This document shows positions 1 through 6,875 of a DNA stretch of 64,000 nucleotides, piece after piece (position 1 is the first letter of the stretch; each line of letters opens with the position of its first letter). This DNA is from Planctomycetales bacterium (GTDB lineage Bacteria; Planctomycetota; Planctomycetia; Isosphaerales; Isosphaeraceae): the NCBI GenBank assembly GCA_027449865.1, contig DAIDKV010000033.1:28547-92546 (forward strand). Reading direction: 5' to 3'. Both the position numbers and the translations under genes were made by a program. Below the pieces are notes generated by a model. The model ran no database searches and had not been told where the DNA came from. It worked only from the letters and a program-made list of their open reading frames with translations.

Positions 1-1
1 C

Positions 2-595
2 GTTGCCTTCCATCAGGCGACGATCGACCGGCTGCCCCTTCCCGACGCCTCGGTCGACTGCGTGATCTCGAACTGTGTGATCAACCTGGCGCCGGACAAA
101 CCGGCCGTTTTCCGCGAGCTCGCCCGGGTGTTGAAGCCGGGCGGCCGGCTTGCGGTGAGCGACATTGCCCTGAAGCGCGAGCTCCCGCCCGAGCTGGGCA
201 ACGACCTGATGGCGTATGTCGGCTGCATAGCCGGCGCGATCCCGATTGAGGACTATCGAGATGGTCTGATCGCGGCGGGTTTCGCGCATGTCGAGGTGAT
301 TGACAGCGGGGCGGACCTCAACGCCTACGCGAAGGTGGAGAACCAGGCGGCCTGCTGTCCTCCGCCGTCGCCATCGGCGTCGAGCTCGAGCTCGACCTCG
401 CCGCTCGCGGTGGTGGACGAGGGATGTTGCTCGGCTCAGGTCTCGGTCGGACCCGCGGCCGTCGTGGACGAGGCGCTCCACGCCCGGCTGGCCGATTTGC
501 TCAGGCGATACGACGTGAACGATTACGCCGCGAGCGTGAAGGTCTTCGCGGTCAAGCCCCGAGCCGAAAGCGGGGACGAGAAACCCCAATCCTGA
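2..595 (+). CDS. arsM: Arsenite methyltransferase, C-terminal part (5' end outside window)
   Basis: The reading frame is open from the first bases of the window, so the N-terminus and SAM-binding loop lie upstream. The visible part has the late class I methyltransferase segment ([16 protein letters not shown], then [18 protein letters not shown]) typical of the ArsM/UbiE-like fold. The stretch [10 protein letters not shown] carries the Cys that ArsM proteins use to bind As(III). A Cys pair (NQAACCPPP) and a second pair (EGCCSAQ) follow in a Ser/Pro-rich tail. The family methylates arsenite with SAM and is cytoplasmic. The tail ending in [21 protein letters not shown] is also usual for ArsM. 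Only about 197 residues are present. The alternative is a general SAM methyltransferase, but the Cys pattern favours arsM. Confidence 0.85.
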   Translation, partial: VAFHQATIDRLPLPDASVDCVISNCVINLAPDKPAVFRELARVLKPGGRLAVSDIALKRELPPELGNDLMAYVGCIAGAIPIEDYRDGLIAAGFAHVEVIDSGADLNAYAKVENQAACCPPPSPSASSSSSTSPLAVVDEGCCSAQVSVGPAAVVDEALHARLADLLRRYDVNDYAASVKVFAVKPRAESGDEKPQS

Positions 596-611
596 CCCAG
601 GCCGACCGGAG

Positions 612-648
612 CCGAGTCGAGGCGAGTCGAGTCGAGTCGAGTCGAGCC
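612..648. repeat. GAGTC pentanucleotide microsatellite
   Basis: Just after the arsM stop the sequence is a run of GAGTC units (gtcgagtcgagtcgagtcga) with one GGC interruption. It is a short simple-sequence repeat that could vary by slippage. No gene is seen between 596 and 990; the rest of that interval is palindromic repeat copies. Confidence 0.8.
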
Positions 649-787
649 CGGCAGGCCCGAGCGGCCTCTCTGCATCAGGCGACCCGCTTGCTCGGATTCC
701 GGAGGACGGGTTCCGTTGGCGGACGCCCGGAGCTCCTCCCGTTTGCCCAGTCATCACGAGCCTGCGGATGGCGCCCGATCCGTTCCG

Positions 788-846
788 TTGCAGGAGCCGG
801 CTCCAGCCGGCGATCTTCGCGTGACCTCTGGCTTCGTCCGGATCGA
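788..846 (+). repeat. REP-like element, left part only
   Basis: The sequence starts ttgcaggagccggctccag and runs through the conserved middle (cgatcttcgcgtgacctctg) into the start of the next copy. Compared with the full copy at 855-931 it lacks the right arm ending in CTCCTAC. The first arm is itself palindromic (GGAGCCGGCTCC). Confidence 0.85.
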
Positions 847-854
847 TGACCCTT

Positions 855-931
855 GTAGGAGCCGGCTCCAGCCGGCGATCTTCGCGTGACCTCTGGCTTC
901 GTCCCGATCGGGGGCTGGAGCCCCCTCCTAC
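855..931 (+). repeat. REP-like element, full 77-bp copy
   Basis: It begins GTAGGAGCCGGCTCCAGCC and ends GGCTGGAGCCCCCTCCTAC, so the ends are inverted repeats (GTAGGAG/CTCCTAC) and the two arms can pair as one long hairpin. Each arm also holds a small palindrome. A second full copy of exactly the same length is at 3802-3878. Confidence 0.9.
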
Positions 932-956
932 ACGGACTAATCCTTACCCCAGTCCC

Positions 957-988
957 ATGCTGGAGCCGGCTCCAGCCGGCGATCCGCC
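957..988 (+). repeat. REP-like element, left arm fragment at the 3' end of the transposase gene
   Basis: The arm tgctggagccggctccagcc followed by ggcgatcc ends two bases before the stop codon of the RAYT gene on the other strand. Its position right at the transposase 3' end supports a functional link between gene and repeat. Confidence 0.8.
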
Positions 989-990
989 CT

Positions 991-1500
991 TTACTTCCAC
1001 CAATCCCAATCGAGCAAAGCTCGCCGGCTCGGAGAGGCGCTCGAAAACGGCCACTCTTCCGCCACTCCTACCAGGCCCCGGCGGACAGGATTGTAATGGA
1101 CGTACTCCACGCTGTCGAAGACTTCCCGGTCGTTCCGACAGGCATGATCGTAGAACCCGTCATCCTGCCAAACACGATGTGGAAGCCCAAGATCCCGCCG
1201 AATCCGACGTCCCGTATAAGACCCCAGACTCCTCATGAGGTCGGAGAGTTCCTCGCCGGGCAAGAGGCAGAGGACGGCGTGATAGTGGTCCGGCATAACG
1301 ACGAAGGCCAGGAGTCGGATGCGTCCCGCCTGTCGCAGATGGCTGAGGGATTCGATAAGCCTCTCGGCCGCGGACGGCACGGCGAGGATGGGCCGGCGTC
1401 CTTCGGTGCATTTTGTGACGAAGTAGCACCGATTCGGCTCAGACATCCTGCCGCCACGCAGACGTTTCGCATGCGGATCGCCGTCCTTCGGGATGGACAT
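991..1500 (-). CDS. REP-associated tyrosine transposase (RAYT, Y1_Tnp / IS200-like)
   Basis: The 169-residue product has the Y1 transposase hallmarks: VVMPDHYHAVL with the H72-x-H74 metal-binding pair, VWQDDGFYDH at 110-119, and YVHYNPVRRGLV near 133-144, which carries the conserved Tyr and the NPVRxGLV tail of RAYTs. These enzymes nick and join single-stranded DNA at REP hairpins. The start at 1500 is chosen because AGGA lies 8 bases upstream and the longer open frame upstream only translates palindromic repeat sequence. A second ATG at 1446 (MSEPNRCYF) is possible. The length matches single-domain RAYTs. It looks intact, so it may be active or domesticated. Confidence 0.9.
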   Translation of the reverse strand: MSIPKDGDPHAKRLRGGRMSEPNRCYFVTKCTEGRRPILAVPSAAERLIESLSHLRQAGRIRLLAFVVMPDHYHAVLCLLPGEELSDLMRSLGSYTGRRIRRDLGLPHRVWQDDGFYDHACRNDREVFDSVEYVHYNPVRRGLVGVAEEWPFSSASPSRRALLDWDWWK

Positions 1501-1541
1501 GTCATGTTCCTGGTTCTCGGTCAAGTCGTACGCAAGTCTCT

Positions 1542-1711
1542 TTCGCCCGGGTCGATGGCTCGTTGTAGGAGCCGGCTCCAGCCGGCGATCTTCGCGTGAC
1601 CTCTGGCTTCGCCCGGGTCGATGGCTCGTTGTAGGAGCCGGCTCCAGCCGGCGATCTTCGCGTGACCTCTGGCTTCGTCCGGATCGGGGGCTGGAGCTTC
1701 CTCCCACACGG
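1542..1711 (+). repeat. Tandem pair of REP-like elements (66-bp direct repeat)
   Basis: A 66-bp unit starting ttcgcccgggtcgatggctc is repeated at 1542 and 1608. Each unit carries the left arm GTAGGAGCCGGCTCCAGCC and the conserved middle. Only the second unit runs on into the right arm (gatcgggggctggagcttc, then ctcccacacgg), which has drifted from CTCCTAC. It lies just upstream of the RAYT start codon. Confidence 0.9.
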
Positions 1712-1795
1712 TCCTTCGCCAGGATCGCGAGCCACTCGGGATGGTTGGGCTCTTCCCGGTCCATGGGGAAGGGTTCAACCCGAGGCTCCGAACGC

Positions 1796-2410
1796 TCATC
1801 CCAGCCGCCGGATCACCGCGAACCAGGCTTGCGGACCCCCCTCGCTGAAGGAAATGTCTTCCAGGTCGGGCCGGACCTCCAGGCGAGAAGACTGGATCTC
1901 CTCAACCTCCCAGCCGTTGGCGAAGGCGTCGCGAAGCTCGCGCTGGGAGACGCGCCTGGGGCCCTGAGTTCCAGGTTCCTCGTCACTGAAGCAGAGCAGG
2001 AAAAGCCGGCCGCCTGGACGGGTCGCATGGGCGAGTCCCGCGACGTATCGCGCCCGATCCTCGTCACCGAAGACGTGGAAGAGTCCGCTGTCGATCACCG
2101 AGTCGAACGTTCGATCGAGGTCCAGAAGCGTGAGGGCGTCTTTCTGGACGAACTCGGCGGCCTGTCCGCGCTCCTGGGCTTTTCGACGCGCCTCCCGGAT
2201 GGGTCCTTCCAGGAAGTCGATGCCGAGGACGGTGTGGCCCCGTCCGGCGAAATAGAGAGCATTTTCGCCGGTACCGCAGCCGGAATCGAGGATCGTCCCG
2301 GTGACCCGATCGGCGGCCTCGACAAACGACCGTTGCGGCCGGCCGATGTCCCAGGGGGGCTTCCTGGCGTACATCGAGGCGAAGCTTTCCTGGTTCAGCA
2401 AGTCGCTCAT
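1796..2410 (-). CDS. Class I SAM-dependent methyltransferase
   Basis: The 204-residue protein starts MSDLLNQESFASMYARKPPW and carries motif I ILDSGCGTGENALYFAGRG, the acidic post-I residue (VLGIDFLEG) and a motif II-like FDSVIDSGLFHVF. The PPWDIGRPQ segment near the N-terminus is typical of a family of small thiopurine/tellurite-methyltransferase-like proteins whose substrates are mostly unknown. The start at 2410 has AAAGGA 6 bases upstream; an upstream in-frame ATG at 2458 is less likely. It is transcribed away from the RuvC-like gene. Substrate is not predictable from sequence. Confidence 0.85.
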   Translation of the reverse strand: MSDLLNQESFASMYARKPPWDIGRPQRSFVEAADRVTGTILDSGCGTGENALYFAGRGHTVLGIDFLEGPIREARRKAQERGQAAEFVQKDALTLLDLDRTFDSVIDSGLFHVFGDEDRARYVAGLAHATRPGGRLFLLCFSDEEPGTQGPRRVSQRELRDAFANGWEVEEIQSSRLEVRPDLEDISFSEGGPQAWFAVIRRLG

Positions 2411-2649
2411 GATGGTCCTTTCGTCGTCCGATGAAATGTTGATCGAATTTACAATCAATACACGTCAATCATGGCCTTCAGCGGCTCGGGATTGTTGACC
2501 CTGCCAGGAACCGAGTGCCAGCCGTGGAGAAAGAGGAAGTTCATCGGGATACAATCCAGGTGGTCGTCTCGTGGAACACCCCGATTTTCGCGCCCGCCCG
2601 GCGCCGGGGCAAGTCTGGGATCGTGCCGGACACCCCGGTGGAGATCCGA

Positions 2650-3117
2650 ATGGCCTCCTTGCTCGCGGTGGACCTGGGACTCCGGACCGGGCTGGCGCTT
2701 TACGGCCCGGAAGGCCGGCTCTCCTGGTATCGCTCGCAGCATTATGCGAACCGCGCCTCACTGCGTCGGGGAGTGCATGGCCTGCTCGACGCCTGCCCCG
2801 AAGTTTCGCATCTGGTCCTGGAAGGCGGCGGCCCGATCGCCGAGATCTGGGTCCGAGACGCCGGACGCCGGGGGATCGCGGTCCGACAGATCGCCGCCGA
2901 GGACTGGCGCGGGCGTTTCTTCGACCCCAAAGACCAGCGAGGCCGGGACCGGTCGAAACACTCCGCCGACGTTCTGGCCCGCCGGATCATCGAGTGGTCG
3001 GGTGCCCCCCGGCCGACCTCGCTACGTCACGACGCCGCCGAGGCGATCCTCATCGGCCTCTGGGGCGTCCTGGAGATCGGCTGGCTGGAGCAGATGCCGG
3101 CGGTGGTGCTGGGTTGA
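2650..3117 (+). CDS. RuvC/RNase H-fold protein, possible Holliday junction resolvase-like nuclease
   Basis: The 155-residue product opens with LLAVDLGLRTGLALYG, the first strand and catalytic Asp of the RuvC-like RNase H fold. LVLEGGGPIAEI supplies the Glu, and RHDAAEAILIGLWG at the C-terminus resembles the last acidic motif of RuvC (HxADALAxA type). Such proteins cut branched DNA or are inactive relatives. The start at 2650 has GGAG 6 bases upstream; the longer frame from 2515 runs through sequence with no clear protein character. It stands alone among mobile-type sequences. Function beyond the fold is inference. Confidence 0.65.
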   Translation: MASLLAVDLGLRTGLALYGPEGRLSWYRSQHYANRASLRRGVHGLLDACPEVSHLVLEGGGPIAEIWVRDAGRRGIAVRQIAAEDWRGRFFDPKDQRGRDRSKHSADVLARRIIEWSGAPRPTSLRHDAAEAILIGLWGVLEIGWLEQMPAVVLG

Positions 3118-3154
3118 TCGGTCGTGCTAAATTACGGCCGGGGAAGTCTGTTAT

Positions 3155-3180
3155 CGGGGCCGGCTCCAGCGGGCCATCAT
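3155..3180 (+). repeat. Diverged REP-like arm
   Basis: The stretch cggggccggctccagcgggc resembles the left arm of the REP-like element with several substitutions and no right arm. It is probably a decayed copy. Confidence 0.4.
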
Positions 3181-3235
3181 CGCCCACCACCTTCAATCGC
3201 CTGGGTGAGGACCAACTCAAACACGGGGGATCGCC

Positions 3236-3805
3236 ATGGGTTCGCTCATCAGGTATCACAGGCTCCTGCAGAGGCTCACGGTGACGATCATCCCCTGGTT
3301 TTTCTTCGCCTGGTTTTTCTTCACCATGATGGTTTTCTTTATCGACCCTTCCCCCAGAGACGATGAGAGCATACGTCTGTGCGTCTTTTGTCTATTGCTC
3401 CTCGCCTACATCGACGCGCGGAATCGGACCCAGAAGGAGCAACGGAACCGATTCGAGACCTACCTGCCCCTACTTGACATGATCCTCAAGATCACCCCGG
3501 ATTTGTTGACAAGGGGAGCCTCAAATCTCTCGAACAGGGAGCAGTTCCTCGGCCTGACTTACTACACCAAAGATCAGATTGAGCACGAACACCCGAAACT
3601 GGCGAGAGAAATCTACGGGGCCTTACACACTCGCCTTGAACCCGAATCGGCACGGACCCTGAGGCTCACGAGCAACGACAAGCGCGTATTGATTCTTTTT
3701 TATGCGGATTTCTTGCGGAGAATCAACGAACCGGATCTGGCGGAGGAATTGGAAAAGAGCGAGCCCAGGGCCGTGAAGGAGCAGCCGAGAGGTCCAGGCG
3801 AGTAG
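3236..3805 (+). CDS. Hypothetical membrane protein
   Basis: The 189-residue protein is not recognised. It has two hydrophobic stretches near the N-terminus (TIIPWFFFAWFFFTMMVFFI at about 17-36 and LCVFCLLLLAYI at about 48-59) with a short acidic loop between them, then a charged cytoplasmic-looking region of about 120 residues ending EELEKSEPRAVKEQPRG. The composition is less GC-biased than its neighbours (many Phe, Asn, Lys), which could mean recent acquisition. The stop codon TAG is formed by the first bases of a full REP-like element at 3802. The start has GGGGGAT upstream. Confidence 0.6.
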   Translation: MGSLIRYHRLLQRLTVTIIPWFFFAWFFFTMMVFFIDPSPRDDESIRLCVFCLLLLAYIDARNRTQKEQRNRFETYLPLLDMILKITPDLLTRGASNLSNREQFLGLTYYTKDQIEHEHPKLAREIYGALHTRLEPESARTLRLTSNDKRVLILFYADFLRRINEPDLAEELEKSEPRAVKEQPRGPGE

Positions 3806-3878
3806 GAGCCGGCTCCAGCCGGCGATCTTTGCGCTCGCTTCTCCTTCGAGCGGGTCGGGAGCTGGAGCTCCCTCCTAC
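3802..3878 (+). repeat. REP-like element, full 77-bp copy overlapping a stop codon
   Basis: It starts GTAGGAGCCGGCTCCAGCC and ends GAGCTCCCTCCTAC, the same length and terminal inverted repeats as the copy at 855-931, but the middle has diverged (gcgctcgcttctccttcgag). The TAG of the upstream membrane-protein gene lies inside it (3803-3805). It may also act as a transcription terminator. Confidence 0.9.
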
Positions 3879-3915
3879 AGGGGCAGATTCACATGTGGAT
3901 TCAATATGGATTTTT

Positions 3916-3942
3916 GTAGGAGCCGGCTCCAGCCGGCGATCC
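3916..3942 (+). repeat. REP-like element, left arm only
   Basis: gtaggagccggctccagccg followed by gcgatcc, with no right arm. A run of five T precedes it. Confidence 0.85.
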
Positions 3943-4042
3943 GGCGCAGGACCTGTTGCCGCGTCCGGTTCGCAAGCGGGTTTCCGTATCCAACAAAAAT
4001 GCGACCAGATGTTCCGACGAGAATCATCGTGATCGCATGTTT

Positions 4043-4366
4043 TTATGTCTCTTTAGAAATCATATCCTCAATCGGCACCACATCAACAACCGCCGCCGGT
4101 TGGATCGGCCCGTACACATGAGGGAACAACCTCAGGGTTTCGTGGGGATTCTCCCAGACCAGCGGCGATTGCAGCTTCTCGGGGTCGATCCGCAAAACGA
4201 CCAGCCCAGACTGCCCCTGGTAAAACTTCCCGTAGACATAAGACAACTGCTCCGGGGTCGAGCAGTGGATGAAACCCTCGGCGGCGAGGTCGTCGCTGCG
4301 GAACTCGCCGAGGGCGACAGCCTTCTCCCAGAACTCTCGGGTCGTGATGCGCAGGATCTCGGTCAT
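4043..4366 (-). CDS. DUF952 family protein
   Basis: The 107-residue product fits DUF952: an N-terminal strand and helix (ILRITTREFWEKAV), the signature AEGFIHCSTPEQLSYV near 30-44, and LVVLRIDPEKL with FPHVYGPI toward the end. The fold resembles glutathione-S-transferase-unrelated small cytoplasmic proteins that often act as fused or partner domains; no reaction is established. Its ATG overlaps the stop of the upstream ybaK-like gene (ATGA, 4363-4366), so the two are translationally coupled. This suggests a shared role in amino-acid or tRNA-related metabolism, which is inference. Confidence 0.85.
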   Translation of the reverse strand: MTEILRITTREFWEKAVALGEFRSDDLAAEGFIHCSTPEQLSYVYGKFYQGQSGLVVLRIDPEKLQSPLVWENPHETLRLFPHVYGPIQPAAVVDVVPIEDMISKET

Positions 4367-4857
4367 CGAGGCGACTCCTTTTCCCGGGCAATCGGGGCAA
4401 CCCGGGCATCAACGGCTCGGATGTAGTCGTCGGGGGCGAGGAAAATTTGCAGGCCCCGCATCCCGGCCGAGATCGAGATCACGTCAAAAAGTTCGGCCGT
4501 CTCGTCCAGGAGAACCGGATACGGCTTCTTGCACGCCAGCGCTGTGACACCGCCCCGGATGTAGCCGGTCAGCGGCTCGACCTCCTTCAGCGGAACCGTC
4601 TCGATTTTCTTGTCGCCGGTCGCCTTCGCCAGGGCCTTCAGGTCCAGTTCGCAGTTGCCCGGGACGACCGCCAGACAAATACCGTGCTTGTCGCCGCGGG
4701 CCACCAGCGTCTTGAAGACCTGTTCGGCCGGCAAGCCGACCTTGCGAGCGACCGTCTCGGCGGCGAGGTCGTCGGGATCGACCTCGTACTCCCGGAGCAC
4801 GTAGGAGACGCCCAGGTGGTCAAGCAACCGGACGGCATTCGTCTTGGCGGTCTTCAC
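4363..4857 (-). CDS. ybaK: YbaK/EbsC-type Cys-tRNA(Pro) deacylase
   Basis: The 164-residue protein starts with [18 protein letters not shown] and contains [33 protein letters not shown] and [18 protein letters not shown], the standard order of the YbaK editing domain. The family hydrolyses mischarged Cys-tRNA(Pro) or Cys-tRNA(Cys) in the cytoplasm. No in-frame ATG fits; the GTG at 4857 gives exactly the family's N-terminus, with a GAGGG about 8 bases upstream. An ATG nearby is out of frame. The gene is the first of a two-gene operon with the DUF952 gene. Confidence 0.9.
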   Translation of the reverse strand: MKTAKTNAVRLLDHLGVSYVLREYEVDPDDLAAETVARKVGLPAEQVFKTLVARGDKHGICLAVVPGNCELDLKALAKATGDKKIETVPLKEVEPLTGYIRGGVTALACKKPYPVLLDETAELFDVISISAGMRGLQIFLAPDDYIRAVDARVAPIAREKESPR

Positions 4858-4958
4858 CAGCCGGCCCTCATCTCCTCGATCGCGGCGATTTCCGAACGAC
4901 CCCGCCACGATAACGGCGTCGAGCCGCGGAAGGGAAGGCCGAGGCGAGGATGCCGGGG

Positions 4959-5453
4959 TTATCCCTCGCTGGTCACCTGCTGGGCGTCGTCGTGCCGCCA
5001 GCCGATGAGTGTCAACGCGGTGAGCAGGAGGCATCCGGCCCACTGGATCGTGCTGACGATCAGGTAGCGCTCATGGAGCGTGCGGAAGCGGCGACGATCG
5101 AGGATCGCCGCGTCGTCGGGGACGAGTAACTCGTCGAGCTTCGGATGGAGCCAGACCAGCAGGGCGAGCGTCAGGACGAGTCCCGCCCAGATCGCCCATC
5201 GGAGCCGACGTCCACCGGCCGACGCTCCCCGAACCGCCGAGAGGTCCCAGCCCCAGACCGCCAGAGCCACGGCGCCCGCGAGGTTGAGGTAGTTGGTCAC
5301 TCGTCGGGTGATGAAGCCCTGCTCCCGGTCGGAGCCGAGCACATCCGCCCCGATCGGCACCACGACCCCGCCGTAGAACGTGAACCCGCCCTGCCAGAAC
5401 ATCAGCGCCCAGAGCAGCAGCCAGCGCCGAACGAGTCCCGTGATCCGACGCAT
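4959..5453 (-). CDS. Small four-helix membrane protein of unknown function
   Basis: The 164-residue protein has about four hydrophobic segments: LLLWALMFWQGGFTFYGGVVV near 10-30, NYLNLAGAVALAVWGWDL near 55-72, IWAGLVLTLALLVWL near 89-103, and TIQWAGCLLLTALTLIGW near 133-150. RYLIVSTIQW before the last helix and the topology resemble DUF4149-like integral membrane proteins, but the match is weak. The start at 5453 has GGAG 6 bases upstream; the longer frame upstream only translates a palindromic repeat. It lies downstream of that repeat and upstream of ybaK on the same strand with about 100 bp between. Confidence 0.65.
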   Translation of the reverse strand: MRRITGLVRRWLLLWALMFWQGGFTFYGGVVVPIGADVLGSDREQGFITRRVTNYLNLAGAVALAVWGWDLSAVRGASAGGRRLRWAIWAGLVLTLALLVWLHPKLDELLVPDDAAILDRRRFRTLHERYLIVSTIQWAGCLLLTALTLIGWRHDDAQQVTSEG

Positions 5454-5493
5454 GCCGTCTCCGCTCGTCTTGCGACCAGGCCCGTCTGCGGTC

Positions 5494-5643
5494 CTAGAGC
5501 GCGTTACCGTTGGATGGCCGATGTCTCCTACCAACCCGACGCGCCAGCGAGGGTCTTCGTGTCGGAACCCTCGCTGGCGCGTCGGGTTGGTAGGAGGAGT
5601 CCGCTCCCACCGGCATCGTCCATGCAACCGTTAAGCGCTCTAG
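5494..5643. repeat. 150-bp nested palindromic element
   Basis: An inner perfect inverted repeat has arms of 29 bp at 5525-5553 and 5568-5596 (ctcctaccaacccgacgcgc and its complement) around a 14-bp loop. It is enclosed by an outer imperfect inverted repeat that starts CTAGAGCGC at 5494 and ends GCGCTCTAG at 5643. The whole could fold into one long hairpin. It has no coding capacity and is unlike the REP family at 0.8-3.9 kb. It looks like a MITE-type or second REP-type element. Confidence 0.85.
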
Positions 5644-5712
5644 CTCGGGGAACTTCCAGCGCCGATCGCTCCCCCTCATCGATCATCCCGATCCGGCGCG
5701 AGAGTATCAAGC

Positions 5713-6312
5713 TCACCCCTCCCGGATGATCTTCGCCAGGATGCCGAGGATCTGCCCCGCCCGGTCAATGTAGTACTCCATCAGGTCGAGCGTGACGACA
5801 GACCCCTCCAGCCGGAGGAATTTCCAGGCGCTACCGGTCGTCACCACTCCGAAGACGAGACCGCTCGTTGCCCCGGATTGCTGGTTGAACATCTGGGCCG
5901 CGTACATCGAGGCGATGCACTGACCCAGGCCGGTCCGCAGGTTGTCGTTCCTGGCCTCGACGATCGCGATCAGGGGCGCCGAGAGGATGAACTGCCGCGC
6001 CGATCGCGTGATCAGAAAGTCGCAGATGCCGTTCAACCCGCGACCCGGATCGACCGCCAGTTCCACTCCCGAGAATAGCCCGAAACGATCGCCCATCGAC
6101 CGTCTTAGTTCCAGCAGCATCGGCGCGATGATGAACTCCGACTTCGCCTTCTCTGTGTTAATCGCGAGCGCCAGCGTGGTCCCCTCCGTCAGCATCTCGA
6201 CAAATTCGTCGCGGAGTTGTAGAGGTGCGACCTCTGCGAAGAGTTCCGTCTCTTCGATCGTCAGCCCGAGGTCCTGTTGAACCTGGGGGAACCGAAAATC
6301 CTGGAACGACAT
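5713..6312 (-). CDS. Hypothetical protein with PD-(D/E)xK-like nuclease fold
   Basis: The 199-residue protein has MLTEGTTLALAINTEKAKSE, then GICDFLITRSARQFILSAPL and IAIVEARNDNLRTGLGQCI. The order Asp ... E-A-(K/R)-N-D-N, followed by GQCxAxMxAAQxFN, recalls a family of small proteins common in cyanobacteria and planctomycetes with a PD-(D/E)xK-like core. Here the usual Lys of the E-x-K motif is Arg, so catalysis is uncertain. The start at 6312 has GGAG 8 bases upstream. The same frame stays open upstream into frameshifted sequence (see 6313-6647), so the true gene may once have been longer. No operon partner is evident. Confidence 0.6.
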   Translation of the reverse strand: MSFQDFRFPQVQQDLGLTIEETELFAEVAPLQLRDEFVEMLTEGTTLALAINTEKAKSEFIIAPMLLELRRSMGDRFGLFSGVELAVDPGRGLNGICDFLITRSARQFILSAPLIAIVEARNDNLRTGLGQCIASMYAAQMFNQQSGATSGLVFGVVTTGSAWKFLRLEGSVVTLDLMEYYIDRAGQILGILAKIIREG

Positions 6313-6647
6313 GGCCATGCTCCGCCACGAGGAACTTCCCCACTGCGACGGATGCAACTTCTCCTTCAGCTCCTCCGACGCCCGCGGTTCGTCGGCCAGA
6401 AACGCGGTGAAGTCGCCCCACTCGCCGACGACCTTCCCAGATCTTGCCGTCCTTCCCAGGAAAGTATCCGGAATTCTGGCTATACCAGAAGTGCCGGGAG
6501 CCGAAATGGAACATCTCCGCGGGCACCCGATACTCCTCCGACCAGTCTCGGATGCCCGTCGAAAGGTCGTTCTCGAATCGGAGTTAGCCAGTCGGGCATC
6601 AACCCAGGTGCCTCGTCCATCGCCGCCCGATCCAGCGCCTCGCCCAT
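6313..6647 (-). pseudogene. Frameshifted protein-coding remnant upstream of the 5713-6312 gene
   Basis: Protein-like sequence runs across three frames. One frame gives MGEALDRAAMDEAPGLMPDW and LTPIRERPF, a second gives RDWSEEYRVPAEMFHFGSRH and FWYSQNSGYFPGKDGKIWE, and a third gives VVGEWGDFTAFLADEPRASE and ELKEKLHPSQW and leads without a stop into the next gene. Joining them needs two single-base shifts, near the CGACCTTTCGACGG and GATCTGGGAAGGTCG stretches. The combined peptide resembles one coherent protein of about 110 residues. Either it is a decayed gene or the window has two indel errors. Confidence 0.45.
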
Positions 6648-6781
6648 CGGATGGTCCCCTCACTTAACATCGCTCGAATCGCCACAACCCCTTCTTGCCG
6701 CATCCCCCACGTCATCTCTACCGTATTCGCCCATTCTCCAGAAATTGCCTTCCTTTTCCCCGTGAAGGGCGAAAGATTTCC

Positions 6782-6787
6782 TATAAT
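6782..6787 (+). promoter_or_regulatory. Possible -10 element (TATAAT)
   Basis: A consensus TATAAT sits in the one AT-rich patch of the 6648-6875 gap, about 90 bases before the start of the next plus-strand gene. No convincing -35 box stands 16-18 bases upstream, so the call rests on the -10 alone. Confidence 0.35.
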
Positions 6788-6875
6788 AAGCATAAAACTG
6801 CTAGCGACATCGAAAAATCCGCAAATCCGGGATAAATCGTCGGCCAGGACCCATCGAGCGACCGGAGCGAACATC

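Larger units (their letters stand above)
788..1711. mobile_element. RAYT transposase gene flanked by REP-like palindromes
   Basis: A single transposase gene (991-1500, minus) is bracketed on both sides by copies of the same palindromic element: 788-846, 855-931 and 957-988 on one side and a tandem pair at 1542-1711 on the other. This is the arrangement known for REP-associated tyrosine transposases, which are thought to mobilise or maintain REP palindromes. Further copies lie at 3155, 3802 and 3916. No target-site duplication could be recognised. Confidence 0.75.

Noticed and set aside
1501..1764. N-terminal extension of the RAYT gene
   Set aside because: It translates the tandem REP elements; the ribosome binding site and family length support the start at 1500.
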